DNA from: JAHCHL01 sp964546835 | GTDB lineage: Bacteria > Armatimonadota > Fimbriimonadia > Fimbriimonadales > ATM1 | Reading direction: 5' to 3' | Assembly: GCA_964546835.1 (NCBI GenBank) | Contig: CAZJKW010000025.1 | Coordinates: 1-21,725, forward strand | Length of the DNA: 21,725 nt | In this document: one piece after another, positions 7,062 through 14,604 of the stretch | Layout: the number at the start of each line of letters is the position of its first letter | How positions within the stretch are numbered: position 1 is the stretch's first letter | Notes under the pieces: generated by a model | What the model saw: the letters and a program-made list of their open reading frames with translations, nothing else | Database searches by the model: none | Told to the model about the DNA's origin: nothing | Made by a program: the position numbers and the translations under genes

Positions 7062-8317
7062 TGAGCCGCCGGAATTCTTTCAATTTTTGCGCCGAGTGAT
7101 CGCATCGTTTCTTCCAGATTTTCATAACCACGATCGATGTGCCGAATGGATTTAACGATGGTTTCTCCGCGCGCCGCAAGTCCTGCAATTACAAGTGCCG
7201 CCCCCGCTCGTAAATCCGATGCTTCTACGACGGTTCCCTGTAAATGGTCTACACCGGTGATGATGCTTGTTCGACCTTCCAGCCGGATTTTTGCACCCAT
7301 GCGATTCAGTTCGGTTATGTGTCCGATTCGGCTTTCATAAATAGTTTCTTCTACTGTGCTTACGCCGTGCGCTGTTGCAAGCAAGGCTGCCATGGGTTGT
7401 TGAATATCAGTTGGGAAACCGGGATAAGGCATCGTTTTTACGTTGATTCCTTGCATGAATCGGTTGCCTCGCACCCGAAGCCAATCGGGACCTTCATCCA
7501 CGAAGATTCCTGATTCTTTTAGTTTGCTCATGACGGGGCCGTGATGTTCGGGAAGAACCCCGTTAACCGTGACGTCGCCAAAAGTCGCGGCGGCGGCGAG
7601 CAAATAAGTGCCTGCCTGAATTCTGTCTGCGGGAATTCGAAATTCTCCGCCTTCTAATTTTGGCCTGCCGGTAATCGTGATGGTGCTTGTACCGGCGCCT
7701 TCAATTCGCGCGCCAATTCTCAAAAGAAAATCTGCAAGTTGCACAACTTCTGGTTCCATTGCCGCATTGAGAATAATGGTTTGGCCTTCAGCCAAACATG
7801 CAGTCGTCATTAAATGTTGTGTTGCACCTGCGCTTGGAAAATCGAGATAGATTTCGGCACCTTTTAATTGGCCGCATCGCGCATCGTAATATCCATTTTC
7901 TTGAATTATTTCTGCGCCAAATTGCGACAAACCTTTCAAGTGAAAATCAACGGGTCTTGCTCCAATTCGGCAACCACCGGGTTGTGGAATTCTTGCGCGA
8001 CCCAAACGCGCAATCATCGGACCAAGAATATAAAAAGAAGTTCGAATCGCACGAACCATTTCCGGATCGGGTTCTGAAAAACCTAAATCACTGCAATCAA
8101 TGGTTACCGCATCTCCATTTTTGGAGACTAATGCGCCCAATTGTTCAAGCAGTTTTAATTTTATTTTTATGTCGGCAACTTCAGGCAAGCCATGAAGTGT
8201 TACGGGTTCTGATGCAAGCAGAACGCCTGAAAGAATCGCTAATGATGCGTTCTTACTGCCTTTTACTTGAACAGTCCCGGATAACTCACGGCCACCTTCT
8301 ATCCTTAGCACGCTCAC
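7049..8317 (-). CDS. murA: UDP-N-acetylglucosamine 1-carboxyvinyltransferase MurA
   Basis: 422 residues, full length. MurA transfers enolpyruvate from phosphoenolpyruvate to UDP-GlcNAc, the first committed cytoplasmic step of peptidoglycan synthesis. Visible hallmarks are the substrate-binding VKGSKNA (K22, N23), RTSFYILGPM, the active-site loop PGGCRIGARPVD (catalytic Cys116), GYY near 142, PYPGFPTDIQQPM, ESRIGHI.ELNRMGA, EASDLRAGAALVIAGLAA, and GYENLEE at the end. The loop Cys that reacts with fosfomycin is present, so natural resistance through Cys-to-Asp is not expected. The start is GTG 8317, fixed by AAGGAGG at 8324-8330 six bases upstream. It is first in a murA-mreB-SLH unit, and a 12-base palindrome lies 48 bases upstream of the start. 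Confidence 0.98.
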   Translation of the reverse strand: MSVLRIEGGRELSGTVQVKGSKNASLAILSGVLLASEPVTLHGLPEVADIKIKLKLLEQLGALVSKNGDAVTIDCSDLGFSEPDPEMVRAIRTSFYILGPMIARLGRARIPQPGGCRIGARPVDFHLKGLSQFGAEIIQENGYYDARCGQLKGAEIYLDFPSAGATQHLMTTACLAEGQTIILNAAMEPEVVQLADFLLRIGARIEGAGTSTITITGRPKLEGGEFRIPADRIQAGTYLLAAAATFGDVTVNGVLPEHHGPVMSKLKESGIFVDEGPDWLRVRGNRFMQGINVKTMPYPGFPTDIQQPMAALLATAHGVSTVEETIYESRIGHITELNRMGAKIRLEGRTSIITGVDHLQGTVVEASDLRAGAALVIAGLAARGETIVKSIRHIDRGYENLEETMRSLGAKIERIPAAQWSN

Positions 8318-8323
8318 TTTGAG

Positions 8324-8330
8324 CCTCCTT
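8324..8330 (-). promoter_or_regulatory. Ribosome-binding site of murA
   Basis: AAGGAGG on the minus strand, six bases before GTG 8317. It is the strongest ribosome-binding site in the window and decides for the GTG start. Confidence 0.85.
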
Positions 8331-8364
8331 CCATGGAGATTGCGTTGGAACGGCGATTTCGCAT

Positions 8365-8376
8365 GTTCTCGAGAAC
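8365..8376. promoter_or_regulatory. Perfect 12-base palindrome, possible operator
   Basis: GTTCTCGAGAAC is an exact palindrome, located 48 bases upstream of the murA start and before the likely start (8418) of the divergent plus-strand gene. A perfect dyad in a divergent regulatory region is a typical binding site for a dimeric repressor or activator. I see no clear -35/-10 pair around it, and the regulator is unknown. It would lie within coding sequence if the plus-strand gene started as early as 8319. Confidence 0.35.
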
Positions 8377-8417
8377 CAACAGTCTACCGTATCGCCCTAA
8401 ACCTGCATAATTCCGAA

Positions 8418-8633
8418 GTGCGCCGCTTCAACAGTGAGGGAATTGACCGAGCCGACCTGGCCTATGTTTTGGCTGAAGGTTCACGCGTGAGGCGAGCCAT
8501 AAAAGATGACCGCTGCTTGGTATGCCGATCACCGAAAGTGAACTCTGCCGGCCTATGCGATGGCTGTTCTGCTAATTTGACCGAACATGAACATTCTGAA
8601 GCCGTAAAGTGGATTGAAGGCAGGCGAACTTGA
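8418..8633 (+). CDS. Small Cys-pair (putative zinc-binding) protein of unknown function
   Basis: The frame is open from TTG 8319 to the TGA at 8633. I chose GTG 8418 (71 residues) because the earlier TTG codons at 8319 and 8340 lie across the murA ribosome-binding region and the palindrome and have no ribosome-binding site of their own. GTG 8418 also lacks a clear one, so the start is weak; the segment YRIALNLHNSEVRRFN before it reads like protein and may belong. The C-terminal half has CLVC and CDGC pairs separated by 12 residues, a likely zinc knuckle, followed by an acidic EHEHSEAVKW tail. The stop overlaps the next start as TTGA, so translation is coupled. No function can be assigned. Confidence 0.55.
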   Translation: MRRFNSEGIDRADLAYVLAEGSRVRRAIKDDRCLVCRSPKVNSAGLCDGCSANLTEHEHSEAVKWIEGRRT

Positions 8634-9496
8634 TTTGGGCAATTATGGGACTGTTCATCGTTGCCATGTTGGCCGCGATTTTTGTTTTGAGCCGTCGCAA
8701 GCAGAAACAGTCTGCACCTCCCACAACAAGAGTTGAATTTTGGATTTACTCCGACAAAAAGGGCCGACCCACCGACACGGAATTGTTGAAGCGAATGACT
8801 GCAGAAAATCCACTCAACCGCTCAGGCAACTTCCCCATTGGACCCAAGGAGGGGTTGACTTTAAGCGACATCCGATTTCATGTCGGTGTTGCATTGAAAG
8901 AATCGAATCGAACCCTTTTTCGGCCAGATATGCTTTGCGAGTCTGATGCGAACCCGTCAGAAAAAGTGCTTGAGGGCCTGGCAAAAGCGGACTGTTTGAT
9001 TCGGATTCAGTATTTAAGCGAAGAGCCGCTTAGCCATCGCGCCTACTTGACGTTTGTTAATCACTGCTGCTCGGCATTGGCTGCTATCCAGGAAGCGACG
9101 TGCATTTTTGACCTTGAAAGTCAAAGATTTTGGACTCAACTTGAATTTTTCAAAAACCTTGAATCGCAGCCAGATGGATTGGGATTCGCACAAAATGTGA
9201 CCGTGCGCTGGGTGGAAACGGTGGATTCGGGCACTGCGATGACACGCGGGATGGCAAAAATTGGTTTGCCCGATTTGGTCTTTGGCCCGGTGCCTTTAGA
9301 TTTAAAGACGCTTGCAACACACTTGGTTTCAGAAGCAGGTCAATTGGCGTGGGAAAACGGCAATCTTGCTGAGCAAAGAATCGAAGCGTTTGGCGAACAG
9401 TTTAAGGTCGTTTTTGATGAACCAAGAAATTCAAAATTGCATCGGGGACAAGTTTGTGATTTGAATCCCGGCAGAGTTCTGACGGCGGGTTCGTGA
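8630..9496 (+). CDS. Membrane-anchored protein of unknown function
   Basis: 288 residues. An N-terminal helix (about 3-20, WAIMGLFIVAMLAAIFVL) followed by SRRKQK predicts one membrane anchor with the rest in the cytoplasm. The soluble part contains FWIYSDKKGRPTDTELL, HCCSALAAIQEATCIFDLES, a tandem aromatic region (RFWTQLEFF) and TRGMAKIGLPDLVFGPVPLD. The last two loosely recall DUF4261-type proteins, but I cannot support that name. The start is TTG 8630, with an AGG tract five to seven bases upstream, overlapping the previous stop; ATG 8645 is an alternative that would keep the helix. The stop overlaps the purL start as GTGA. Its position between a Cys-pair protein and purL gives no clear functional hint. 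Confidence 0.7.
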   Translation: MIWAIMGLFIVAMLAAIFVLSRRKQKQSAPPTTRVEFWIYSDKKGRPTDTELLKRMTAENPLNRSGNFPIGPKEGLTLSDIRFHVGVALKESNRTLFRPDMLCESDANPSEKVLEGLAKADCLIRIQYLSEEPLSHRAYLTFVNHCCSALAAIQEATCIFDLESQRFWTQLEFFKNLESQPDGLGFAQNVTVRWVETVDSGTAMTRGMAKIGLPDLVFGPVPLDLKTLATHLVSEAGQLAWENGNLAEQRIEAFGEQFKVVFDEPRNSKLHRGQVCDLNPGRVLTAGS

Positions 9497-11907
9497 ATCA
9501 TAATAAGTTAATGCCTTCAAATATTGCCGAAACGCCTTCATATCGAGAAATGGGGCTTTCTGATTTGGAATTCGATGCCATCCAAGCGGAACTGGGCCGG
9601 GAGCCGAACTTAACCGAATTGGGCATGTTTGCCGTTTTATGGAGCGAACATTGCAGTTACAAATCCAGTCAGGAAGTGCTGAAGTTTTTTTCCAATTATA
9701 AAAAAGCAATTGAAGGAGATGGACTTGAAAATGCAGGAATCGTTGATATAGGCGATGGGCTAGGCATTACGTTTAAAGTTGAAAGCCATAACCACCCTTC
9801 TGCGGTTGAACCATATGAAGGTGCGGCCACCGGAGTTGGGGGAATTATTCGAGATATTTTGACGATGGGCGCCCGACCGATTGCTTCTTTAAATTCTTTA
9901 CGGTTTGGCGACATTCGTTCGGAAGATGGCAAAGAGGACCGAAGATTGTTTGCACGTGTTGTTCAAGGAATCGGTGGATACGGGAATTGTATTGGCGTGC
10001 CGACTGTTGGTGGCGAAGTTCGATTTCACGAACGATATAAACAAAGCCCATTGGTCAATGCGATGTGTGTTGGTTTGTTGGAAACCAAAAAAATCGCAAG
10101 TGCTGCAGCAAAAGGAATTGGAAATTCAGTTTTGTATTTAGGTAGTGCAACGGGCCGAGATGGAATTCATGGAGCAACCTTTGCGAGCGAAGTTTTGGAT
10201 GAAGACAACGACGCTAAAAGACCCAACGTACAGATAGGAGACCCATTCGCCGGAAAATTGTTGATTGAAGCGACGCTGGAAGCATTGGAAACGGGTGCGA
10301 TTGTGGCCATCCAAGACATGGGAGCCGCGGGATTAACTTGCAGTACTTGCGAAATGTCTGAAAAGGGCGGCGTTGGAATGGAAATCAATTTAGATCACGT
10401 TCCTATTAGGGAACCGGATATGAACTCTTACGAAATTATGTTAAGCGAGAGTCAAGAACGAATGCTTGCTGTTGTCGAAATGGATCGCGAACAAGAAGTT
10501 TTGTCCATATTTGAAAAATGGGGCTTACCTGCTGCCAAAATTGGATTTGTCATTAAAGACAAAAAAGTTGTTGTTAAACATCATGGAGAGATTGTTGCAG
10601 CCGTTCCTACCGAATTCATTTGCAATGGTTGTCCAACGTTGACATTGGATGCAACCGAACCAAAATATATTGCCGAACGAATGTCATTCAAAGCATCTGA
10701 GATTATTGATAACAAAAAATATGGTGATTATCTGATTGCACTTTTGAAGTCTCCAAACATCGCTTCTAAATCCTGGGTCTACACTCAATATGACCAAACG
10801 GTTCAGACACAAACAGCAGTTAAGCCGGGCAAAGGTGATGCAGCCGTACTTGCAATCAGAGGATCGAAAAAAGGAATTTCAGTTTCTATTGACTGTAACG
10901 AACGATTTGTTTATGCTGACCCTTATTGGGGTGGCGTTGCTACGGTTTGCGAAGCAGCACGGAACGTCGCATGCACCGGAGCAAAACCCATTGCCGCAAC
11001 CGATTGTTTGAATTATGGTGACCCAAACGACCCAGCAGTTTATTATCAGTTTCGAGAATCGGTAAGAGGACTGGCAGACGCAACTGAAGCGCTTGCGATT
11101 CCGGTTTTGAGTGGAAATGTAAGTTTTTACAATCAGACCGATTTAGGCGAAGTATTGCCCACGCCGACTGTTGGAATTGTAGGCGTTTTGGAGTCGGCAG
11201 AAAATAGAGTCGGTATGGGATTTCCAAAAGGAATGGGTTACATTTATTTGTTACACGCTGAAATTGAGCAAGCAAAGCAGCATGGATTAGGCGGTAGTGA
11301 ATATGCGATGGTTGTGCATGGAATTGATGACGGAGTTCCGGAGCGACCCAACATAGAAATCGAAAAGTCAATTATCCAATCGCTGGTTGAAATTGCAAAA
11401 AGAGAATTGATTGAATGCGCCCATGATTGTAGTGACGGAGGCATCGGAGTTGCGCTGGCAGAAATGTGTTTGACCGGAGAATCGGGTTGTTTCGCATTAG
11501 TTGATGCAGAAGAACATTTTCAGCGCCACATTTTGAATCCGGCATTAGAGCGAATGGTCGAAAACCCGTCCGGACCGGGCGAGGCCATTTGGCAAGCGAT
11601 TGTTGATGCGGAAACCACATCGGACCCGTGGACTTTTTCAAATCGAAACGACGCAAGACTTTTTGGTGAAATGCCGGGTCGAGTCTTAATTGGAGTATCC
11701 AACGAAACTCAAAAATCCGGAAAAATTGAGGAAATTTTTGAAATTGTCGCTAAAAATCAACTCGCCATTCATTGTCTTGGAACCTATGACAGCTCGAGTC
11801 GTCGATTTAATGTGGTCACACCATCGGCTTCTTTGATTGATTTGACATTAGACGAGATGCGAAAAGCTTATTTTGAATCAATTGGCGATTTAATGGAGAA
11901 AATATAA
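9493..11907 (+). CDS. purL: Phosphoribosylformylglycinamidine synthase, synthetase subunit PurL (small type)
   Basis: PurL converts FGAR to FGAM with ATP and glutamine-derived ammonia in de novo purine synthesis; the small form works in the cytoplasm with PurS and the glutaminase PurQ. Conserved blocks are WSEHCSYKSS (50-59, catalytic His53), VESHNHPSAVEPYEGAATGVGG (roughly 96-117), GVPTVGGE, IQDMGAAGLTCSTCEM, MLSESQERML, GKGDAAVLAIRG, NYGDPNDP, PVLSGNVSFYN and HDCSDGGIGVALAE. At 804 residues it is about 60 longer than typical small PurL, mostly because of about 48 residues inserted at 671-718, before LFGEMPGRVLI. The start is GTG 9493 (GTGA overlap with the previous stop) or ATG 9511. purS and purQ are not in the window. 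The next gene starts on the last base of the stop codon. Confidence 0.97.
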   Translation: MNHNKLMPSNIAETPSYREMGLSDLEFDAIQAELGREPNLTELGMFAVLWSEHCSYKSSQEVLKFFSNYKKAIEGDGLENAGIVDIGDGLGITFKVESHNHPSAVEPYEGAATGVGGIIRDILTMGARPIASLNSLRFGDIRSEDGKEDRRLFARVVQGIGGYGNCIGVPTVGGEVRFHERYKQSPLVNAMCVGLLETKKIASAAAKGIGNSVLYLGSATGRDGIHGATFASEVLDEDNDAKRPNVQIGDPFAGKLLIEATLEALETGAIVAIQDMGAAGLTCSTCEMSEKGGVGMEINLDHVPIREPDMNSYEIMLSESQERMLAVVEMDREQEVLSIFEKWGLPAAKIGFVIKDKKVVVKHHGEIVAAVPTEFICNGCPTLTLDATEPKYIAERMSFKASEIIDNKKYGDYLIALLKSPNIASKSWVYTQYDQTVQTQTAVKPGKGDAAVLAIRGSKKGISVSIDCNERFVYADPYWGGVATVCEAARNVACTGAKPIAATDCLNYGDPNDPAVYYQFRESVRGLADATEALAIPVLSGNVSFYNQTDLGEVLPTPTVGIVGVLESAENRVGMGFPKGMGYIYLLHAEIEQAKQHGLGGSEYAMVVHGIDDGVPERPNIEIEKSIIQSLVEIAKRELIECAHDCSDGGIGVALAEMCLTGESGCFALVDAEEHFQRHILNPALERMVENPSGPGEAIWQAIVDAETTSDPWTFSNRNDARLFGEMPGRVLIGVSNETQKSGKIEEIFEIVAKNQLAIHCLGTYDSSSRRFNVVTPSASLIDLTLDEMRKAYFESIGDLMEKI

Positions 11908-12431
11908 TGTACACTTTTTCAATTCAAGTTGATGTTTTAACTACAGCCGAAGACTCCTTTCAAGCAATTGCAAACTTAATGAATCGAGGACATTATATGC
12001 CTGACGGTGTTACAAATTTGAGACAAACAATGCCCAGGCCACCCAGTGAAACCGACAAGTTTTTGCCGGGAGAAAGAGCCGCTTATAGTTTTGGCGGCTC
12101 AATTATTGAAACGGAAATTACGGAAGTTGAAGAGTTTGACCAAGCAGAATCTAACGTTTACGAATCCGTTGTTCGATCGCCAAAAGCGGAAAAACTTCAT
12201 TGGCGAATTTCGGAGTTAATGCCGGGCACAATGAGAGTCACGCTGACGTTTTTAGCGGAATACGGAGGGCTTGAAAAAGTTTCGAAAGGAGGGACTGCAA
12301 AAAAGTTTTGGCAAGAAACCTTAGACCGATTGGTTAAACATTTGGAAGACAAAAGATCTTTTGCAGGTGCTCGAACCTTTGCGCCAACGACACAAACAAA
12401 AGGATGGGACGACCCTTTAGCCAATTTCTAA
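11907..12431 (+). CDS. SRPBCC (START/polyketide-cyclase-like) fold protein, putative
   Basis: 174 residues, starting at ATG 11907 inside the purL stop (TAATG), so translation is coupled. The pattern is that of the helix-grip fold used for binding hydrophobic ligands. It has an N-terminal strand and helix (FSIQVDVLTTAEDSFQAIAN), a beta-rich middle (AAYSFGGSIIETEITEVEEF, LHWRISELMPGTMRVTLTFL) and a long C-terminal helix (TAKKFWQETLDRLVKHLED). The last part is a polar tail ending GWDDPLANF. There is no signal peptide or membrane helix. No ligand or pathway can be named, and the pairing with purL may be only operon sharing. The last 15 bases overlap the convergent S4 gene. Confidence 0.6.
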   Translation: MYTFSIQVDVLTTAEDSFQAIANLMNRGHYMPDGVTNLRQTMPRPPSETDKFLPGERAAYSFGGSIIETEITEVEEFDQAESNVYESVVRSPKAEKLHWRISELMPGTMRVTLTFLAEYGGLEKVSKGGTAKKFWQETLDRLVKHLEDKRSFAGARTFAPTTQTKGWDDPLANF

Positions 12432-12626
12432 CACTTCATCGGCATCCTTGATTTTAATTTTGTCTCCCTTTGCCAATTTTTTTGAACGTCTTGTTTCTGT
12501 TACTCCATTGACTGAAACGTAGCCATCTTGAATCAATTGTTTTGCTTCGCTTCCGGACGAAACTATGTCGGCGAGTTTAAGAACTTGCTGTAACTCAATG
12601 AATTGTGAATTAATGATGATTTTCAT
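12417..12626 (-). CDS. S4-domain RNA-binding protein (YaaA/RlbA/YbcJ-like)
   Basis: 69 residues from ATG 12626. The frame extends to 12662, but ATG 12626 overlaps the upstream stop as ATGA and gives the family-type N-terminus MKIIINSQFIELQQVLKLAD. The whole protein is an S4 fold: LQQVLKLADIVSSGSEAKQL, QDGYVSVNGVTETRRSKKL, AKGDKIKI. S4 domains bind structured RNA, and this short form is known from Bacillus YaaA and E. coli YbcJ, which are linked to ribosome or RNA metabolism. The basic patch ETRRSKK is intact. It is last in the long minus-strand unit and overlaps the convergent SRPBCC-like gene by 15 bases with no terminator between them. Confidence 0.88.
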   Translation of the reverse strand: MKIIINSQFIELQQVLKLADIVSSGSEAKQLIQDGYVSVNGVTETRRSKKLAKGDKIKIKDADEVLEIG

Positions 12627-13720
12627 GCAGGTCTTCCAAATTCTCCCGGTGCCGGTTCCCAATGTACAAATTTGACATCTGTCAGTTTTTTGTTTAACAC
12701 CCTCGCCAGTTCTCTCATTCCCGGGTTTTCTGTATGAAAATGACCCGCTTCAATCAGAACAAATCCTTCGTTTGTTGCATCAAGGGCCTGATGTTGCTTT
12801 ACTTCTCCGGTCAGTAATGCGTCGCAACCTGACTTTTGAATGGTTTGCCACCAATCACTACCCGAACCTCCAATAATTCCGATTGTTTTTAACTTCTTTT
12901 TTGGATTTCCAAAGAGTCGCGCCTTTGTCTTGAGAATATTTTCGACGTGCTTCGCAAATTGTGCAGAAGATTGGACGGACGACAAATCCGCCATTCGTGA
13001 AAGCGATTTTGATACGTGCTGAACTGCAAAAACATCAAAAGCGGGCTCTTCGTATGGATGAACTTTTTTGATCACGCTCACTGCAGCTTCTAATTTGGAG
13101 GTTGGAACCACCATTTCTAATTTGAATTCCTCGACTTTCTCAAAAATTCCTTTCTTGCCGACTTTTGGATTAGCGACACTTGATGGCCGAAATGTTCCAA
13201 TTCCATTTGAAATAAATGCACATTCTGAGTACTCTCCAATCAAGCCACATCCGGCCTTTGATAACTCAGAAATTAACAATTCGGTTGAGGTTGGCGGTGT
13301 AAAGACGACCAGTTTCGACATTGGAATGGTTACTTCCGCATCGCATTGTCTTGAGTTTATGAGACCTAACAATTTTGCTAACGTGTCGTTGATACCACCT
13401 TGGGCCGCATCCCAATTTGTATGTGCGCTCATAACTGCAATGTTGTTCTTGATTGCACTTGTGGTGAATTCTGTTTTTGATGAATTGCCCACGAGATTTG
13501 GACATTCATTGTAAAAAAGAGGATGGTGCAAGACAATTGCATTTGCTTTCGCTTTAATTGCGGCATTAATTAATCCTATTGAAGGATCTAATGCAACCAT
13601 TACGGTTTTGACTTGAGAATTTTTGTTGCCAATTTGCAATCCAATCGGATCGCCTTGCAGCGCAAGTTCAGCTGGTGCAATCTCTTCAATACATTCTAAC
13701 AAGTTTTGGACTGTTTTCAT
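12623..13720 (-). CDS. Nif3-like dinuclear metal-centre protein (YqfO type)
   Basis: 365 residues from ATG 13720, which overlaps the upstream stop as ATGA; the frame opens five codons earlier at a TTG without support. Nif3/YqfO proteins carry a two-metal site and are often labelled GTP cyclohydrolase 1 type 2, but their cellular role is poorly settled. Metal ligands are visible in IVLHHPLFYN (H65, H66), SAHTNWD (H100, D104) and the C-terminal EAGHFHTE. A PII/CutA-like middle domain is inserted (about 135-230, starting KLVVFTPPTSTELL and ending VHPYEEPAFDVF), giving the long bacterial form. LTGEVKQHQALDA near the end is also typical. Other genes in the unit do not suggest a substrate. Confidence 0.93.
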   Translation of the reverse strand: MKTVQNLLECIEEIAPAELALQGDPIGLQIGNKNSQVKTVMVALDPSIGLINAAIKAKANAIVLHHPLFYNECPNLVGNSSKTEFTTSAIKNNIAVMSAHTNWDAAQGGINDTLAKLLGLINSRQCDAEVTIPMSKLVVFTPPTSTELLISELSKAGCGLIGEYSECAFISNGIGTFRPSSVANPKVGKKGIFEKVEEFKLEMVVPTSKLEAAVSVIKKVHPYEEPAFDVFAVQHVSKSLSRMADLSSVQSSAQFAKHVENILKTKARLFGNPKKKLKTIGIIGGSGSDWWQTIQKSGCDALLTGEVKQHQALDATNEGFVLIEAGHFHTENPGMRELARVLNKKLTDVKFVHWEPAPGEFGRPA

Positions 13721-14598
13721 TTTGATGGGAGACAAAATACCTCATAACAACTTACGTTCCAAAGGGGCGAACCTGCAGTCGGGTCAATGGTGATAACTAT
13801 TTGGGCCTTGTTTTTTGTGAAAACTTTTGGAATCACAAAGTCGGACTGTGCCCAGCGCACGTTTCGGTCTTCTTTTGGTAGATACCAATAACCGACTTCT
13901 TTTCTTTCTGCAAGCACTCTTGCCCGTTGGCGTCCATGAAATCGGTCATAAGTTTTTCTAATCACAATTCCATTGTTTTGTTTTGACAGGAAGAGGGTAA
14001 AGGACATTCTGTTTAGATGAGATCGATGTTTTCCCGAGGCGCTTTCTTGATCGAATTGCGAGTTAAGTTCATAAACATCACTTTCATTTTGAACTTTTAG
14101 ATTATGAATTTGACGAGATTTATCGCAACAAACATCTATCGTATCCGTGCTTGCCCATGTTTTTTCGGAATAATTTGCCAATGTTACTTTTTCGGCTCCC
14201 ACAACGTTCAGACTTGAATGAAATTGAAATCTAAGGTTTTTTTGATTTCCAATCAATCTGCCAAAATTGCATTTGTTATCATCTATCCAGATTTCTGTGA
14301 TGCCGGTTGACTCGATTTCGGTCAAAACTCCAGAGCCCTTAATGCGATTCTCTTTAAAGACTGTCTGATCTTCAATTTTGTCAAAGCAATCGTTTATGAC
14401 GACAGAACGAATGGTTTTTGGCGGATTGAAAACGAGGCAATAATCAGAAAAAAGCCCGTTCCGGATTCCCGGTGAATCTACGTTTTGCAATAACTGCTTC
14501 CACTCACGCAAGGAACCCTTTCCTTCAAAATCGGCATAAATCTCTCTTCCCAAGTGATCCAAATAGAGGGGTTTTTCGTCACAGGCAAATATTGGCAT
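13717..14598 (-). CDS. Protein of unknown function, C-terminal half DUF2961-like
   Basis: 293 residues, no signal peptide or membrane helix. The N-terminal half contains REIYADFEGKGSLREWKQLL and FNPPKTIRSVVINDCFDKI. The C-terminal part (about 208-290) is a beta-rich stretch: GIVIRKTYDRFHGRQRARVL, EVGYWYLPKED, RWAQSDFVIPKVFT, IVITIDPTAGSPLWNVSCYE. That order (variable Arg, added-sidechain W-Y, DF-IP, then paired strands with a WN..YE end) resembles the jelly-roll part of DUF2961-type carbohydrate-associated proteins. The catalytic or N-terminal jelly-roll region I would expect in that family is not recognisable. It starts 6 bases after the peptidase stop and overlaps nif3 as ATGA. Function unknown; carbohydrate binding is a guess. 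Confidence 0.6.
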   Translation of the reverse strand: MPIFACDEKPLYLDHLGREIYADFEGKGSLREWKQLLQNVDSPGIRNGLFSDYCLVFNPPKTIRSVVINDCFDKIEDQTVFKENRIKGSGVLTEIESTGITEIWIDDNKCNFGRLIGNQKNLRFQFHSSLNVVGAEKVTLANYSEKTWASTDTIDVCCDKSRQIHNLKVQNESDVYELNSQFDQESASGKHRSHLNRMSFTLFLSKQNNGIVIRKTYDRFHGRQRARVLAERKEVGYWYLPKEDRNVRWAQSDFVIPKVFTKNKAQIVITIDPTAGSPLWNVSCYEVFCLPSK

Positions 14599-14604
14599 TG
14601 GAAG

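Noticed and set aside
7798..8322. 174-codon open frame on the plus strand, antisense to murA
   Set aside because: The opposite strand encodes full-length MurA with all catalytic motifs and a strong ribosome-binding site. This frame shows no recognisable domain and is a shadow.
10940..11371. 143-codon open frame on the minus strand within purL
   Set aside because: It lies wholly inside purL, whose motifs are continuous here. The translation is Leu/Arg/His-rich without domain features.
13068..13514. 148-codon open frame on the plus strand
   Set aside because: It is antisense to the Nif3-like gene, which has clear metal ligands in this stretch; no ribosome-binding site or domain supports it.
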